Of a DNA stretch of 35,830 nucleotides, positions 17,837 through 25,027 are shown piece after piece. Below the pieces are notes generated by a model. That model did not search any database. It was not told the DNA's origin and worked only from the letters and a program-made list of their open reading frames with translations. Made by a program: the position numbers and the translations under genes. This stretch comes from a virus: the IMG/VR virus record IMGVR_UViG_3300010883_000161, positions 1 through 35,830 of that record, one strand, 5' to 3'. Positions within the stretch are counted from its first letter, which is position 1, and every line of letters starts with the position of its first letter.

Positions 17837-17994
17837 TTATGAGTCTCCTGTTTGATGAGAATGATTCAACAAACCGGTTCCCCACAAAACAGTGGACCGT
17901 GTTCTATCGCTTATACGTTGCGACGGACGCCCTACTCTTGGGAAGCACCGGGCCAGCATAATGTGCTGGTTATCCGGGGTATAAATTTTCTCTC
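17837..17994 (-). other. Capsid leader region with a hairpin
   Basis: A gene-free stretch between scaffold and capsid genes. It contains a perfect six-bp hairpin, CCAGCA-TAATG-TGCTGG (17953-17969), flanked by CCGG-rich sequence. There is no T-tract on either side, so it is unlikely to be an intrinsic terminator. A promoter or mRNA leader boosting capsid expression is plausible, but no convincing -35/-10 pair was found. Confidence 0.4.
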
Positions 17995-18858
17995 CTATTC
18001 CTCGTTTGACATTTCCATGCGCGTCAAACTGTCGATGTGTTGCACTGCCATATCGTGCTCAGGGTGTGCCTTGTCTAGCCACGCCTTGCGGAAACCTTCG
18101 TCCCCCTTGACCCTCATAATCTCACGACCGGCCTCGCCTGGTGACAGCGTGGTGCGTGAAGACGTATCGCTACCGACTAGACCGTGTTCTGACATACCGT
18201 CGCTAATCGCGGCAAAAATCCTAATGAGCGCCGGGTTATTTCCAATTATCGTGCCGTCTGCCAGCTCAGTGTTTGCGAGAGTTTCAAAGTCATCCCCTGC
18301 GAACTGCTTCCACGCTTGATGAGCCCCATCGACTTGAGCATCGAAGCTCGCCCCCATTTCGTTTCGCAATTGTTGGACATTTTGATCGGTGAGCTGAACC
18401 GCTTCTTGAAATCTCGTTTCGTGATCCCCCGTTTGAAACTTAGCTTGGGTACTCAAAACGGCTTCTACAAGTTCGGAATTAGCACCGCACTCGTGCATTA
18501 CGTCGATCAATTCGGATTGATATTCTTCGGACCATCCAGACTCAGGAGCAACAAAGTCTCCTAGATCGTAATCCGCAGCACTTATTGGACGGCCTAGCTT
18601 GGTGTGGAACTCGTTCCAATTATCCTCTGTCCAATCTTCCCGAGGCGTCGAAATCTTTTCGCTCCCGATCGCGGACTCTGCGTTGATGTAGCCTCGCGCC
18701 AGTTCGTTCGTGCTCGTAAACTTTGTGATCGAAGGGTTCGACCGGTAATCAGGGCTAAGATCGTTGAGCCAACTTGCCGGTGCCGCGCTGGTCGTCGTTG
18801 CTTCCGATGGTGCCGAAGTAGATGCGCCTTCGGGCTCTGCCGCTGTTTCTTCACTCAT
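17995..18858 (-). CDS. Scaffolding (capsid assembly) protein
   Basis: A 287-aa acidic, helix-prone protein directly upstream of the capsid gene. The N terminus is low-complexity (Glu/Ala/Ser/Thr), then comes the recurrent scaffold pattern DYRSNPSITKFTSTNELARGY with REDWTEDNWNEFHTKLGRP (~68-92), a charged central helical region and a short basic-acidic tail. This matches phage scaffolds that carry the FKSVDELAKGY-like motif. It guides procapsid assembly and is normally removed at maturation. Its ATG overlaps the Bbp19-like stop by eight bases. Confidence 0.82.
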   Translation of the reverse strand: MSEETAAEPEGASTSAPSEATTTSAAPASWLNDLSPDYRSNPSITKFTSTNELARGYINAESAIGSEKISTPREDWTEDNWNEFHTKLGRPISAADYDLGDFVAPESGWSEEYQSELIDVMHECGANSELVEAVLSTQAKFQTGDHETRFQEAVQLTDQNVQQLRNEMGASFDAQVDGAHQAWKQFAGDDFETLANTELADGTIIGNNPALIRIFAAISDGMSEHGLVGSDTSSRTTLSPGEAGREIMRVKGDEGFRKAWLDKAHPEHDMAVQHIDSLTRMEMSNEE

Positions 18859-19135
18859 GTTCTATCTCCCTCATTCTACGTTGCTCCGATTCGTCAAATG
18901 CGCGCCGAAGGTCTTCATTGCTCTTTCGCAGTCTTCGTGCAATTAGAACCCACGTCGATCTACGTCCTTCGTTGAAACTTCCAATATCTCGGTTTCCGTC
19001 AGACGGGAGCGTGCTACTGAACTCGTATCCCAGTTCGCGATAGAGATGATCGAGAACTCGTTTACCGGCATCGGTCTCGAATGTTTCCTGATAATCGCTA
19101 TCAAGCTGCGATTCTTTTTTCTTCCTACCGAACAT
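18851..19135 (-). CDS. Bbp19-like small virion-module protein
   Basis: A 94-aa protein. The central pattern (F-x-T-x-x-G-K-R-V-L-x-x-L, then GSFNEGRRSTWVLIARRL) is that of the Bbp19 family named from Bordetella phage BPP-1, found between portal and scaffold genes of related podoviruses. Its function is unknown. ATG 19135 follows the portal stop by one base; an upstream in-frame ATG at 19150 lies inside the portal gene. Neither has a clear Shine-Dalgarno, so translation is probably coupled. Confidence 0.7.
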   Translation of the reverse strand: MFGRKKKESQLDSDYQETFETDAGKRVLDHLYRELGYEFSSTLPSDGNRDIGSFNEGRRSTWVLIARRLRKSNEDLRRAFDESEQRRMREIEHE

Positions 19136-19136
19136 T

Positions 19137-20768
19137 TTAAGCAACCGCATTGTTGTTTGGCGTAGATTGAGTTTTTTGTAACTTGGAGATGTTATCGACG
19201 CTCTGCGCCATTTCCTGAGCGGCGGCTTGTTCTTCGGCAAGCTCTCGGCTTGCTTGTCGTTTCTCTTCGACTTGCTGTGGAGAGTTCAGCATTGACGGAG
19301 GTACATCTAGGGCCATGCCTAATTCGCGAACGCCTTCGTCGAAGTTCACGACATCGAGCACCCCTTGATCCACTGCGCTGAGATTGGCAACTGCGCTAGA
19401 GAAGTCGATTACCAATTTTGCTGAGTTAGTCTTCTGAGCATTGAATGCTGCCGACTTGTAATCAACGGTGTAATCTGCCGCTATTCCCGATAGCTCGGCT
19501 GGCATAGGGGGCAACCTGCCGCCGCGTGCTTCGATTGCAAACACCCGGTCTATGATCGGGTCGAGGAACTCCGTCTGAATCCGGCCAAGGATGGGCGCTA
19601 GATGGCGTTGCGTTTGGGCCGATAGCTCTAGCACTTGCGTTGCGGTCATTCGCGCGTCTTGCAGTGCTTGCAGTAGGGGCCAGTGGAATGCTGCTCGCAC
19701 ACTTTCCTGATCCATAGTTAGGAGGGTTTTGCTGATGTCAAAACGAGTTGAGCTACGGAGTTCTTGAATCGGCGGATTCATTTGACTGCTAGTCGTATCG
19801 ACGATAATCAGCGCGTGTGGAGCAAACGAAACATCGCTGCCTAGAACCGCTTCGTTTTCCATTATGCGAGGCGGTGCAACTGCGAGTTGACCGGCCATGT
19901 AAGCGGTTTTCTTTTGCTCATTCAGCCCGCCACCGCAGGACAGTGCGTTGTGTCCAGAGCCTCGCCCGTAGATTTCACCGGGTTCTTTAGTCCATCGGGG
20001 TGTGATGAGCGGCATTTCGCGAAAGCCGCCTTCACTCATCACGGCTTTATCCTCAACGGATATAATTAACGAAGACCACGGCATACCTGACGCATCTAAA
20101 CGTCCTGGCTTCTGATCCTTGTTCTTGGTTATGAGCTGTCGGTAATCGTGTCGGTCTTCAAAGCCTTTGCGGTCGATTGCACGGGTTGCGGTTTTGGCCT
20201 TATCTCCGAACTTTTCCACAGCTTGATCGGCTGTGAGCTTGAAGCAACGCGCAACACCCACCACAATCCCGGCGGCGTCCTCCATAACGTAAAGCTCTTG
20301 CAAAGGCCGATTGCTGAACTGAAGTCCAATTCCGGGGACATCATCAATAAACAATCCCCCCGTGCCGAATCCGATTAGATCAATAAACGTCTCGGCCACT
20401 TGGGAGTTAAAATTGGCCGTTGCGGCTTTGATCGCGTGATCCATTCGGACTTCGACGGATTTCAACCAGACTGATGCTTCGCTGGAATCGTTAAGTTCTG
20501 CGTTTTCAAAGCGCAACGCAAACCACCGCTCTGCCGGATTGACGAGTAACGATTGCATCGCCCCGGCCAGCATGTCGAGCATCTGGCTTGCCGTATCGTC
20601 GTAGATACGAGACTTGCGGTTTTGGCCTGGAGTACGGCTCGATGTAAAGTCGCGACGTCCAAACAAATTGTCCGCGATGCTCTGCCATACAGACTCGTAA
20701 TTATACCGAGTTGACATCATCGCATCGGTTCGTGTTTTAACGAACTCGTATTTGGATCTAGGGGGCAA
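19137..20768 (-). CDS. Portal (head-tail connector) protein
   Basis: A 543-aa portal of the podovirus head-tail connector family. Typical stretches are TRYNYESVWQSIADNLFGRR (~20-39), the MLAGAMQSLLVNPAERWFALRF region, FIDLIGFGTGGLFID (~128-142), the YGRGSGHNAL loop and the C-terminal SAKLVIDFSSAVANLSAVDQG helix. It forms the dodecameric DNA gate that binds terminase and the gp11-like ring. The start chosen is TTG 20768, nine bases after GGAGG. A TTG at 20777 abuts that site too closely, although it overlaps the upstream stop. The length agrees with T7 gp8 (536 aa). Confidence 0.88.
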   Translation of the reverse strand: MPPRSKYEFVKTRTDAMMSTRYNYESVWQSIADNLFGRRDFTSSRTPGQNRKSRIYDDTASQMLDMLAGAMQSLLVNPAERWFALRFENAELNDSSEASVWLKSVEVRMDHAIKAATANFNSQVAETFIDLIGFGTGGLFIDDVPGIGLQFSNRPLQELYVMEDAAGIVVGVARCFKLTADQAVEKFGDKAKTATRAIDRKGFEDRHDYRQLITKNKDQKPGRLDASGMPWSSLIISVEDKAVMSEGGFREMPLITPRWTKEPGEIYGRGSGHNALSCGGGLNEQKKTAYMAGQLAVAPPRIMENEAVLGSDVSFAPHALIIVDTTSSQMNPPIQELRSSTRFDISKTLLTMDQESVRAAFHWPLLQALQDARMTATQVLELSAQTQRHLAPILGRIQTEFLDPIIDRVFAIEARGGRLPPMPAELSGIAADYTVDYKSAAFNAQKTNSAKLVIDFSSAVANLSAVDQGVLDVVNFDEGVRELGMALDVPPSMLNSPQQVEEKRQASRELAEEQAAAQEMAQSVDNISKLQKTQSTPNNNAVA

Positions 20769-20773
20769 GGAAA

Positions 20774-21475
20774 TCAACCTCCACTAATCCGTCGTCGTTG
20801 TTCTTCTTCCTGCCGACCTATTTCTCTGGCAGCACCCCGCCGCTTCGACGCATATCTTTTATCACCCGTACCTTGCTTTTTTATTGCTGCGTCAAATTTG
20901 CTACCGGAAAGGCCATACATACCGCTTTTCAGCATATTTGCTCGGCGCTCCGCAGTATCATTTCCGCCCAATAGCGATTGGGCTTGACGCCCGCTTCTCT
21001 CGGCCCGCTTTTCCCTCTTCTTCCTTCCGGCCCGCTCTTGCCCCTGGAGATGAACCGCAGTCGAACCTCTAACAGAATCCCTGCCGCTCCTTAGCCTTTT
21101 GCGGTCTTTTTTATGATGCCTATCGCCTGGACCGTAGTCGCCTCTAAGGTTGGCGGCTTCGGATTTAAGGATGTCCTGATATTTTTTGTTTCTTTGCGAG
21201 CCTGCGCCCTTCAGTTTGTAATCTTCCCAATTCTTGCCCGAGCCAGATACGGTTTCAGTCGCCGTGATCGAGCTATGTTTACTCTTTTTCTTGTGCAGCG
21301 CTCTGGACTTGTGGGGGTCTCCAGACTGACGCCACTTTTTTTTGTTCTCGTCATACGACTGATTTTTTGCTCGGTACGTCTTTCCGTAAAAGCCTCCCCC
21401 CCATTTTTTCTCTGCGGCGATTGGGTCGTATGCAAAGTCTCGCGCGATAAGTTCGTCCAGACTTTCACCCGCCAT
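20774..21475 (-). CDS. Hyperbasic, probably disordered protein of unknown function
   Basis: A 233-aa protein extremely rich in Lys, Arg, Gly, Ser and Gln, with few hydrophobic residues after the first ~30. Examples are NKKKWRQSGDPHKSRALHKK and GRKKREKRAERSGRQAQS. The composition suggests a disordered nucleic-acid-binding or packaging-associated protein. Its N terminus (MAGESLDELIARDFAYDPIAA) is the only part likely to fold. It sits between the large terminase and the portal. No family is recognised. Confidence 0.7.
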   Translation of the reverse strand: MAGESLDELIARDFAYDPIAAEKKWGGGFYGKTYRAKNQSYDENKKKWRQSGDPHKSRALHKKKSKHSSITATETVSGSGKNWEDYKLKGAGSQRNKKYQDILKSEAANLRGDYGPGDRHHKKDRKRLRSGRDSVRGSTAVHLQGQERAGRKKREKRAERSGRQAQSLLGGNDTAERRANMLKSGMYGLSGSKFDAAIKKQGTGDKRYASKRRGAAREIGRQEEEQRRRISGG

Positions 21476-21681
21476 TACAGCATCACCCCACTTCCTATTG
21501 AAACCTTATGCCCAAGAAGAGGCTTTCCTTCTACAGATCCACCAGCGAGCATACTTGAACCTTCGCCCCCAAGTTTTTTCTTTCGTGCCCGTTGCATTGC
21601 ATTTCTCCGTTCATCGTCTTTTATTGTTTTTTTTTCTTTACTCAAAATTTCATCGTCTTCGCTTCCACCCAAGAGGTTCAT
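21475..21681 (-). CDS. Small conserved protein between terminase and portal
   Basis: A 68-aa protein with a charged N-terminal half and a C-terminal pattern SSMLAGGSVEGKPLLG. It resembles very small proteins common at this locus that share an arginine/lysine-rich helix, an S-x-(I/M)-L-(T/A)-G-G step and a K-x-LLG ending. ATG 21681 forms TAATG with the large terminase stop. Its own stop overlaps the next start. Its function is unknown. Confidence 0.65.
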   Translation of the reverse strand: MNLLGGSEDDEILSKEKKTIKDDERRNAMQRARKKKLGGEGSSMLAGGSVEGKPLLGHKVSIGSGVML

Positions 21682-23111
21682 TACGCCGCTCCTGCAAGTG
21701 GGTCGTAATCAAGATCGGTGAAGCTGGGAAATTTGTTGGTGCGGGTTGCGGCACGACCAAACCGAATCGACATTGCATTGACCCGAGTTGAACTCATCAA
21801 GTCGTCTCTTTCTTTCACAACGAGGCCCGACTTACGGTGATAGGTGCGATATTCGCGCCACCACGGTTCGAGGTGGCGGAATACTTTGAATCGCCCTGTC
21901 CTCATTCGCTCAAGCATGATCGTAATACCTGCTTCAAAGCCGTGACCGCCGTCTGCGTGCGTGGCGTGTGTTCGCATCATACGAAGCCCCGCACGGCGAT
22001 AAAGTCCCGCCTCGGTAATGCCCGAGGTTCGATCTCCAATCTTGTGCCCATCATGCGGCCATGACCAGGGCATTCCCTCGTTCCAATGTTTCAGATCGAC
22101 TGCCATAGATTCCGGCGTTCGTTTTGATTCTTTGAATGCGTGAGTGATATAGATGCAATCCGCGTCTCGGTCCCACGCACTTGCAACAGCACCCGTTGGG
22201 TGACCGCCGTAACCGAAGTCAATGGTGCCCAGTACGGGCCAATGCAGCGGGATAGAAAACGCATCTATTGAAATTGACTCTTCGGTGCAGTCAAAGACTC
22301 GTCCTGATCCAAGCATCGGGATGCCACGGGTACGGGCCTCGCGCTCGAACTCTTCGTAAGACGCAACGATTTGCTCGCGTTGGTTGTCGGTGTAGTGACC
22401 GACATCTTCAAGCGTCATCATCGTAAGCGCACGGTCAAATGTGGTCGGGTGCGGATAGAACATATCCACAACCTGAGTCATTCCCTTCAGCGGAGTCATC
22501 GACATCCAGGCCAGACCGTCACGGGCATTTAATCGAGTCAAGCCTTCTGAGTAGTGAGCACGCGGGGGTTCTTCGTCAAACCAAAGCCAGTCGAGGGATT
22601 CCCCCGCCCACTTGTCGATTTCTTGTTCGTAGTTGCGGACACCAATATACGAAGTGCCGCCGCTTGCGTGAGTCACAAAAATTTGAGCTACGGCACCCGT
22701 GACACCTCTGGACTGCTTTGTATCTTTGATACAGGCTTTAGGAATTGTGCCGGTGCCGTAGCCTTCAGGTGTTTCCCCGCCAAGTAAAACCCGCTGGACC
22801 GTATCGCGGACGCCTTCCGCAGATGTTCCGCTAACCCAGCCGCGTGTCGGCTTGTTAAATCGGCGACCTTCCCACCAGTCGGGATAGAGTCCGGTTGCGT
22901 GATATGCAGCCTCGAAACCAGCCGACCATGTTTTGCCGGACTGATTGGCTGCCAGAAATCCGCGTTCCCTGAAACTTGCTCCGTTCGCGTGAAACTCTGC
23001 CTGCTTCGGATAGGGCTTATACATCAAGGCTTTGTTCACCTTGAGTGCGCGCACTTGCCGAATGCGTTCGATCAGTTGCGCGGCCTCTCCGGCGGCACGC
23101 TCATCCTCCAC
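21681..23111 (-). CDS. Terminase large subunit
   Basis: A 476-aa DNA-packaging motor. The ATPase domain shows a Walker A-like AANQSGKT (~54-61) and Walker B LDWLWFDEE (~173-181). The nuclease domain begins around TIDFGYGGHPTG (Asp298) and continues to ERDDLMSSTRVNAM near the C terminus. It pumps DNA into the procapsid through the portal and cuts concatemers. GTG 23111 is the start, one base after the upstream TAG. The length is normal for short podoviral TerL proteins. Confidence 0.93.
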   Translation of the reverse strand: MEDERAAGEAAQLIERIRQVRALKVNKALMYKPYPKQAEFHANGASFRERGFLAANQSGKTWSAGFEAAYHATGLYPDWWEGRRFNKPTRGWVSGTSAEGVRDTVQRVLLGGETPEGYGTGTIPKACIKDTKQSRGVTGAVAQIFVTHASGGTSYIGVRNYEQEIDKWAGESLDWLWFDEEPPRAHYSEGLTRLNARDGLAWMSMTPLKGMTQVVDMFYPHPTTFDRALTMMTLEDVGHYTDNQREQIVASYEEFEREARTRGIPMLGSGRVFDCTEESISIDAFSIPLHWPVLGTIDFGYGGHPTGAVASAWDRDADCIYITHAFKESKRTPESMAVDLKHWNEGMPWSWPHDGHKIGDRTSGITEAGLYRRAGLRMMRTHATHADGGHGFEAGITIMLERMRTGRFKVFRHLEPWWREYRTYHRKSGLVVKERDDLMSSTRVNAMSIRFGRAATRTNKFPSFTDLDYDPLAGAA

Positions 23112-23112
23112 G

Positions 23113-23409
23113 CTATCGACTTCCCTTTGGGCGGTTGTCTTGCACGTTTGCGTAGATGTTTGCCGCGTTCCTGCTCATTGTGCGTGGGTTTTGCTTTGCA
23201 GTCTTTTGCACTTCCTTCTTGGCGGCGGCTGTTCGATCTTCATGCACTGCTACCGCGTGCCATGCTTCAGTGCGGTACTGTTTTCGCCTTTCCAAAGCAT
23301 GTTCTTCAATTTCGTGCTGTTTGTTTGCCTTAATTCGCTTTGCCCTGGGCGTCGATCCTTTGTTTTTCTGGTGCATTGTTTCTTTATCGTAGTCTGAGTT
23401 GTGAGGCAT
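23113..23409 (-). CDS. Small basic hypothetical protein between terminase subunits
   Basis: A 98-aa Lys/Arg/Gln/His-rich protein with no recognisable family. The middle is a charged, helix-prone stretch (EIEEHALERRKQYRTEAWHA). It sits between terS and terL, so a packaging or DNA-binding accessory role is possible, but this is based on position only. Confidence 0.6.
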   Translation of the reverse strand: MPHNSDYDKETMHQKNKGSTPRAKRIKANKQHEIEEHALERRKQYRTEAWHAVAVHEDRTAAAKKEVQKTAKQNPRTMSRNAANIYANVQDNRPKGSR

Positions 23410-23427
23410 CTGTTCCTTCGCTTAATG

Positions 23428-23994
23428 CTATTGGAGGGAGTGACCGTTGGGTGCGGTTTCGTCGCAATCGGCCTCGGTCTCTTCTACTACCTGCTTGTGA
23501 AGATTGGGATCGAGGTCGTGAATATCGCTTGCAAGCTGCTCGCGAAGCTCGTCGATGTTCTTGTCCTTGAGCGCCTCGCTTAGATCCTCTTCCGTATGGA
23601 CATCAAGAAGGAATCCGTGCATCTTTGCCAGGATCTCGTCGCAGCGGTTCCCTGCGGCATAATCCTCGCGAGACTCTCCGGTAGGCGTACCGTCACGAGC
23701 AACGAGTGGCGTTCCTTCGGCTGCGCGTGCCCGACGAGCCCGAACGCTTTCAATAATCTCGGAGCGACTCACCGAAGCGGCGTTCACCGTTTTTTCGGCT
23801 GTTCTTTTCCGCAGGTATTCGATGCGGGCTGCCACATGGGGTTTCTTTGACCGCATGTAAGGAGCGCCACCCTTCGGGCTATACCCGGCGGCGACACTTG
23901 CTTCTACGAGCGTCAACCCTTGGGCGACGGCCAGTGCAAAACGCTCTTGCCGAATGACTCGCATCGGTTGAGCACCGGGGATTCCGATTGGCAT
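23428..23994 (-). CDS. Terminase small subunit
   Basis: A 188-aa protein. Residues ~16-62 (RQERFALAVAQGLTLVEA, then AAGYSPKGGAPYMRSKKP and ARIEYLRKR) form the classic helix-turn-helix region of small terminases that recognises packaging sites. The C-terminal half is acidic and helical (EEDLSEALKDKNIDEL), suitable for oligomerisation and TerL contact. GGAGA lies about seven bases from ATG 23994. It is the first gene of the late minus-strand block. Confidence 0.88.
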   Translation of the reverse strand: MPIGIPGAQPMRVIRQERFALAVAQGLTLVEASVAAGYSPKGGAPYMRSKKPHVAARIEYLRKRTAEKTVNAASVSRSEIIESVRARRARAAEGTPLVARDGTPTGESREDYAAGNRCDEILAKMHGFLLDVHTEEDLSEALKDKNIDELREQLASDIHDLDPNLHKQVVEETEADCDETAPNGHSLQ

Positions 23995-24014
23995 TGCTTT
24001 CTCCAGGCATTTTT

Positions 24015-24069
24015 CGTGGACACAGATAAATCCACCTAGTGGTACAAATAAGCCTCAGTTATGTCCACG
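24015..24069. repeat. 8-bp inverted repeat flanking the late promoter region
   Basis: CGTGGACA (24015-24022) and TGTCCACG (24062-24069) are exact inverted copies 39 bases apart, just upstream of terS. They could be an operator pair or loop-forming site for late-gene control. Eight bases alone is weak evidence. Confidence 0.4.
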
Positions 24070-24073
24070 TCAA
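24045..24073 (-). promoter_or_regulatory. Candidate sigma70-like promoter for the late block
   Basis: On the minus strand TTGACG (24073-24068) is followed after 17 bases by TATTTG (24050-24045), about 50 bases before the terS start. The -35 box matches in five of six positions and the -10 box in three. The right arm of the inverted repeat overlaps the -35 box. Confidence 0.3.
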
Positions 24074-24128
24074 GACAAAATCCCTAAAAAGCAACAAAAA
24101 TGATATGAATGTGTGGCGTAATGGATTT

Positions 24129-24269
24129 ATGGCGAGTAGTTTGAACGAATGGTTGAAACGAGAGACCAATTATCTAACGGACGATCGGGAGCGTCGAGTT
24201 GCACCGACACCCGCCTTAAAGGAGAGAAGCCAAGAGCCTCTCAAGATTAAGGACCGCCGGGGAGAATGA
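24129..24269 (+). CDS. Possible microprotein (46 aa) in the divergent gap
   Basis: An ORF starting MASSLNEWLKRETNYLTDD and ending in a charged tail. It could start earlier (ATG 24105), but neither start has a Shine-Dalgarno. Its stop overlaps a second microORF by ATGA, the coupling style used throughout this genome, which is the only support. It is in a region otherwise rich in control-like repeats, so it may be spurious. Confidence 0.3.
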   Translation: MASSLNEWLKRETNYLTDDRERRVAPTPALKERSQEPLKIKDRRGE

Positions 24270-24409
24270 GAAAAAGCCATTCGCCCATACGCTTCCCAAT
24301 CGAGCAACAATCGCTCGTGAACCTGGCGTATCACATCCGGTGCTCGACCCGACATAACTCAGCGGACCACGGGATGACTACGCCGAGAACAAAGCCGGGA
24401 CGGTCGTAA
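24266..24409 (+). CDS. Possible microprotein (47 aa) coupled to the preceding microORF
   Basis: ATG 24266 overlaps the preceding stop (ATGA) and GGGGAGA lies directly upstream, though very close. It encodes 47 residues beginning MRKSHSPIRFPIEQQ and containing HIRCSTRHNSADHG. No family is recognised. Confidence 0.3.
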   Translation: MRKSHSPIRFPIEQQSLVNLAYHIRCSTRHNSADHGMTTPRTKPGRS

Positions 24410-24766
24410 GAACAAAAAAAAGCGTGCAACCTTCGCCACCCCAAAAACCCCACCTTATTAAAGGCAGGCGAATCTCGTTCTGAGTTCGATTACGATGCCT
24501 ATTGTTGATTCCCACGGGGATAAACCCGAACGTCAACAAACGATACGCCGAATAAATCAATACCTCTCATCACAACAACGATTCTTGCGAAACTCTGAAA
24601 CCCTGGCTTGGATACGCGGGGGAGGTTATTACTCGCGGGGATCCGAGATTTGGGGGGTCCCCTCCTTCTATTTGTCATAATTACACTTATCGGCGGACGA
24701 GGGGGGACGTGCTGGCTCTCGTCGGTCGACGTGGACCCGAACACTAGATGCAGTGGTGTGGGGGTT

Positions 24767-24800
24767 TCTACATCGGCGCGAGTCAGTCTACATCGGCGCG
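24767..24800. repeat. 14-bp direct repeat, period 20
   Basis: TCTACATCGGCGCG occurs at 24767-24780 and 24787-24800, two turns of helix apart. This spacing suits cooperative binding of a protein, as in iterons or operators. Confidence 0.8.
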
Positions 24801-24910
24801 CCTGGTCGACCCTGCGAGCTTCACGAGGTCGTGGGTGTGTCTGACTCAAACCTCTATTCCCACTATCCCTCCAGGCAGCCGGACTCTGAGGTCGACTTGT
24901 TAAATCGGTT

Positions 24911-24931
24911 CACCTGGCCGTCACCTGGCCG
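24911..24931. repeat. 10-bp tandem direct repeat upstream of the clamp gene
   Basis: CACCTGGCCG is present at 24911-24920 and 24922-24931, just before a TTGACA hexamer (24939-24944). The same decamer recurs in the terminator hairpin at 26416-26447. Regulator binding is possible. Confidence 0.6.
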
Positions 24932-24938
24932 GATTATT

Positions 24939-24982
24939 TTGACACGCATAAATAGAAGCCATCTGTCTCGGCGTGCGATACT
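24939..24982 (+). promoter_or_regulatory. TTGACA hexamer, candidate early promoter element
   Basis: A perfect consensus -35 hexamer lies at 24939-24944, about 85 bases before the clamp start. At normal spacing (24962-24967) the -10 is poor. GATACT at 24977-24982 is a better -10 but too far for a standard promoter. Early transcription must begin in this area, but the exact promoter cannot be fixed. Confidence 0.25.
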
Positions 24983-25027
24983 CTGGGAATGCTGGCGCTT
25001 ATGCTGGCGAAACCCTGAGGTGACAGA

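Larger units (their letters stand above)
24000..25027. other. Roughly 1 kb divergent intergenic region
   Basis: This is the largest stretch without a convincing gene, between the late block (leftward) and the early block (rightward). It holds two weak overlapping microORFs (24129-24409), an 8-bp inverted repeat, a candidate late promoter, five G-runs of four or more (24618, 24637, 24652, 24701, 24760), a 14-bp direct repeat at 24767/24787, three GTCGAC sites (24725, 24805, 24891) and a duplicated CACCTGGCCG (24911/24922). It is a likely control region and possible origin or packaging-site region. Confidence 0.6.

Noticed and set aside
21113-21721. 202-aa plus-strand ORF
   Set aside because: It lies opposite the hyperbasic gene and small conserved gene, has a low-complexity Phe/Leu/Arg-rich translation and no ribosome site or overlap with neighbours. 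It is a shadow frame.
24495-24680. 61-aa plus-strand ORF
   Set aside because: There is no Shine-Dalgarno, no coupling to neighbours and the end lies in the G-tract cluster. It was left out as unsupported.
24600-24935. CRISPR array
   Set aside because: The direct repeats here are only two copies, 10-14 bp, with spacing too short for spacers.
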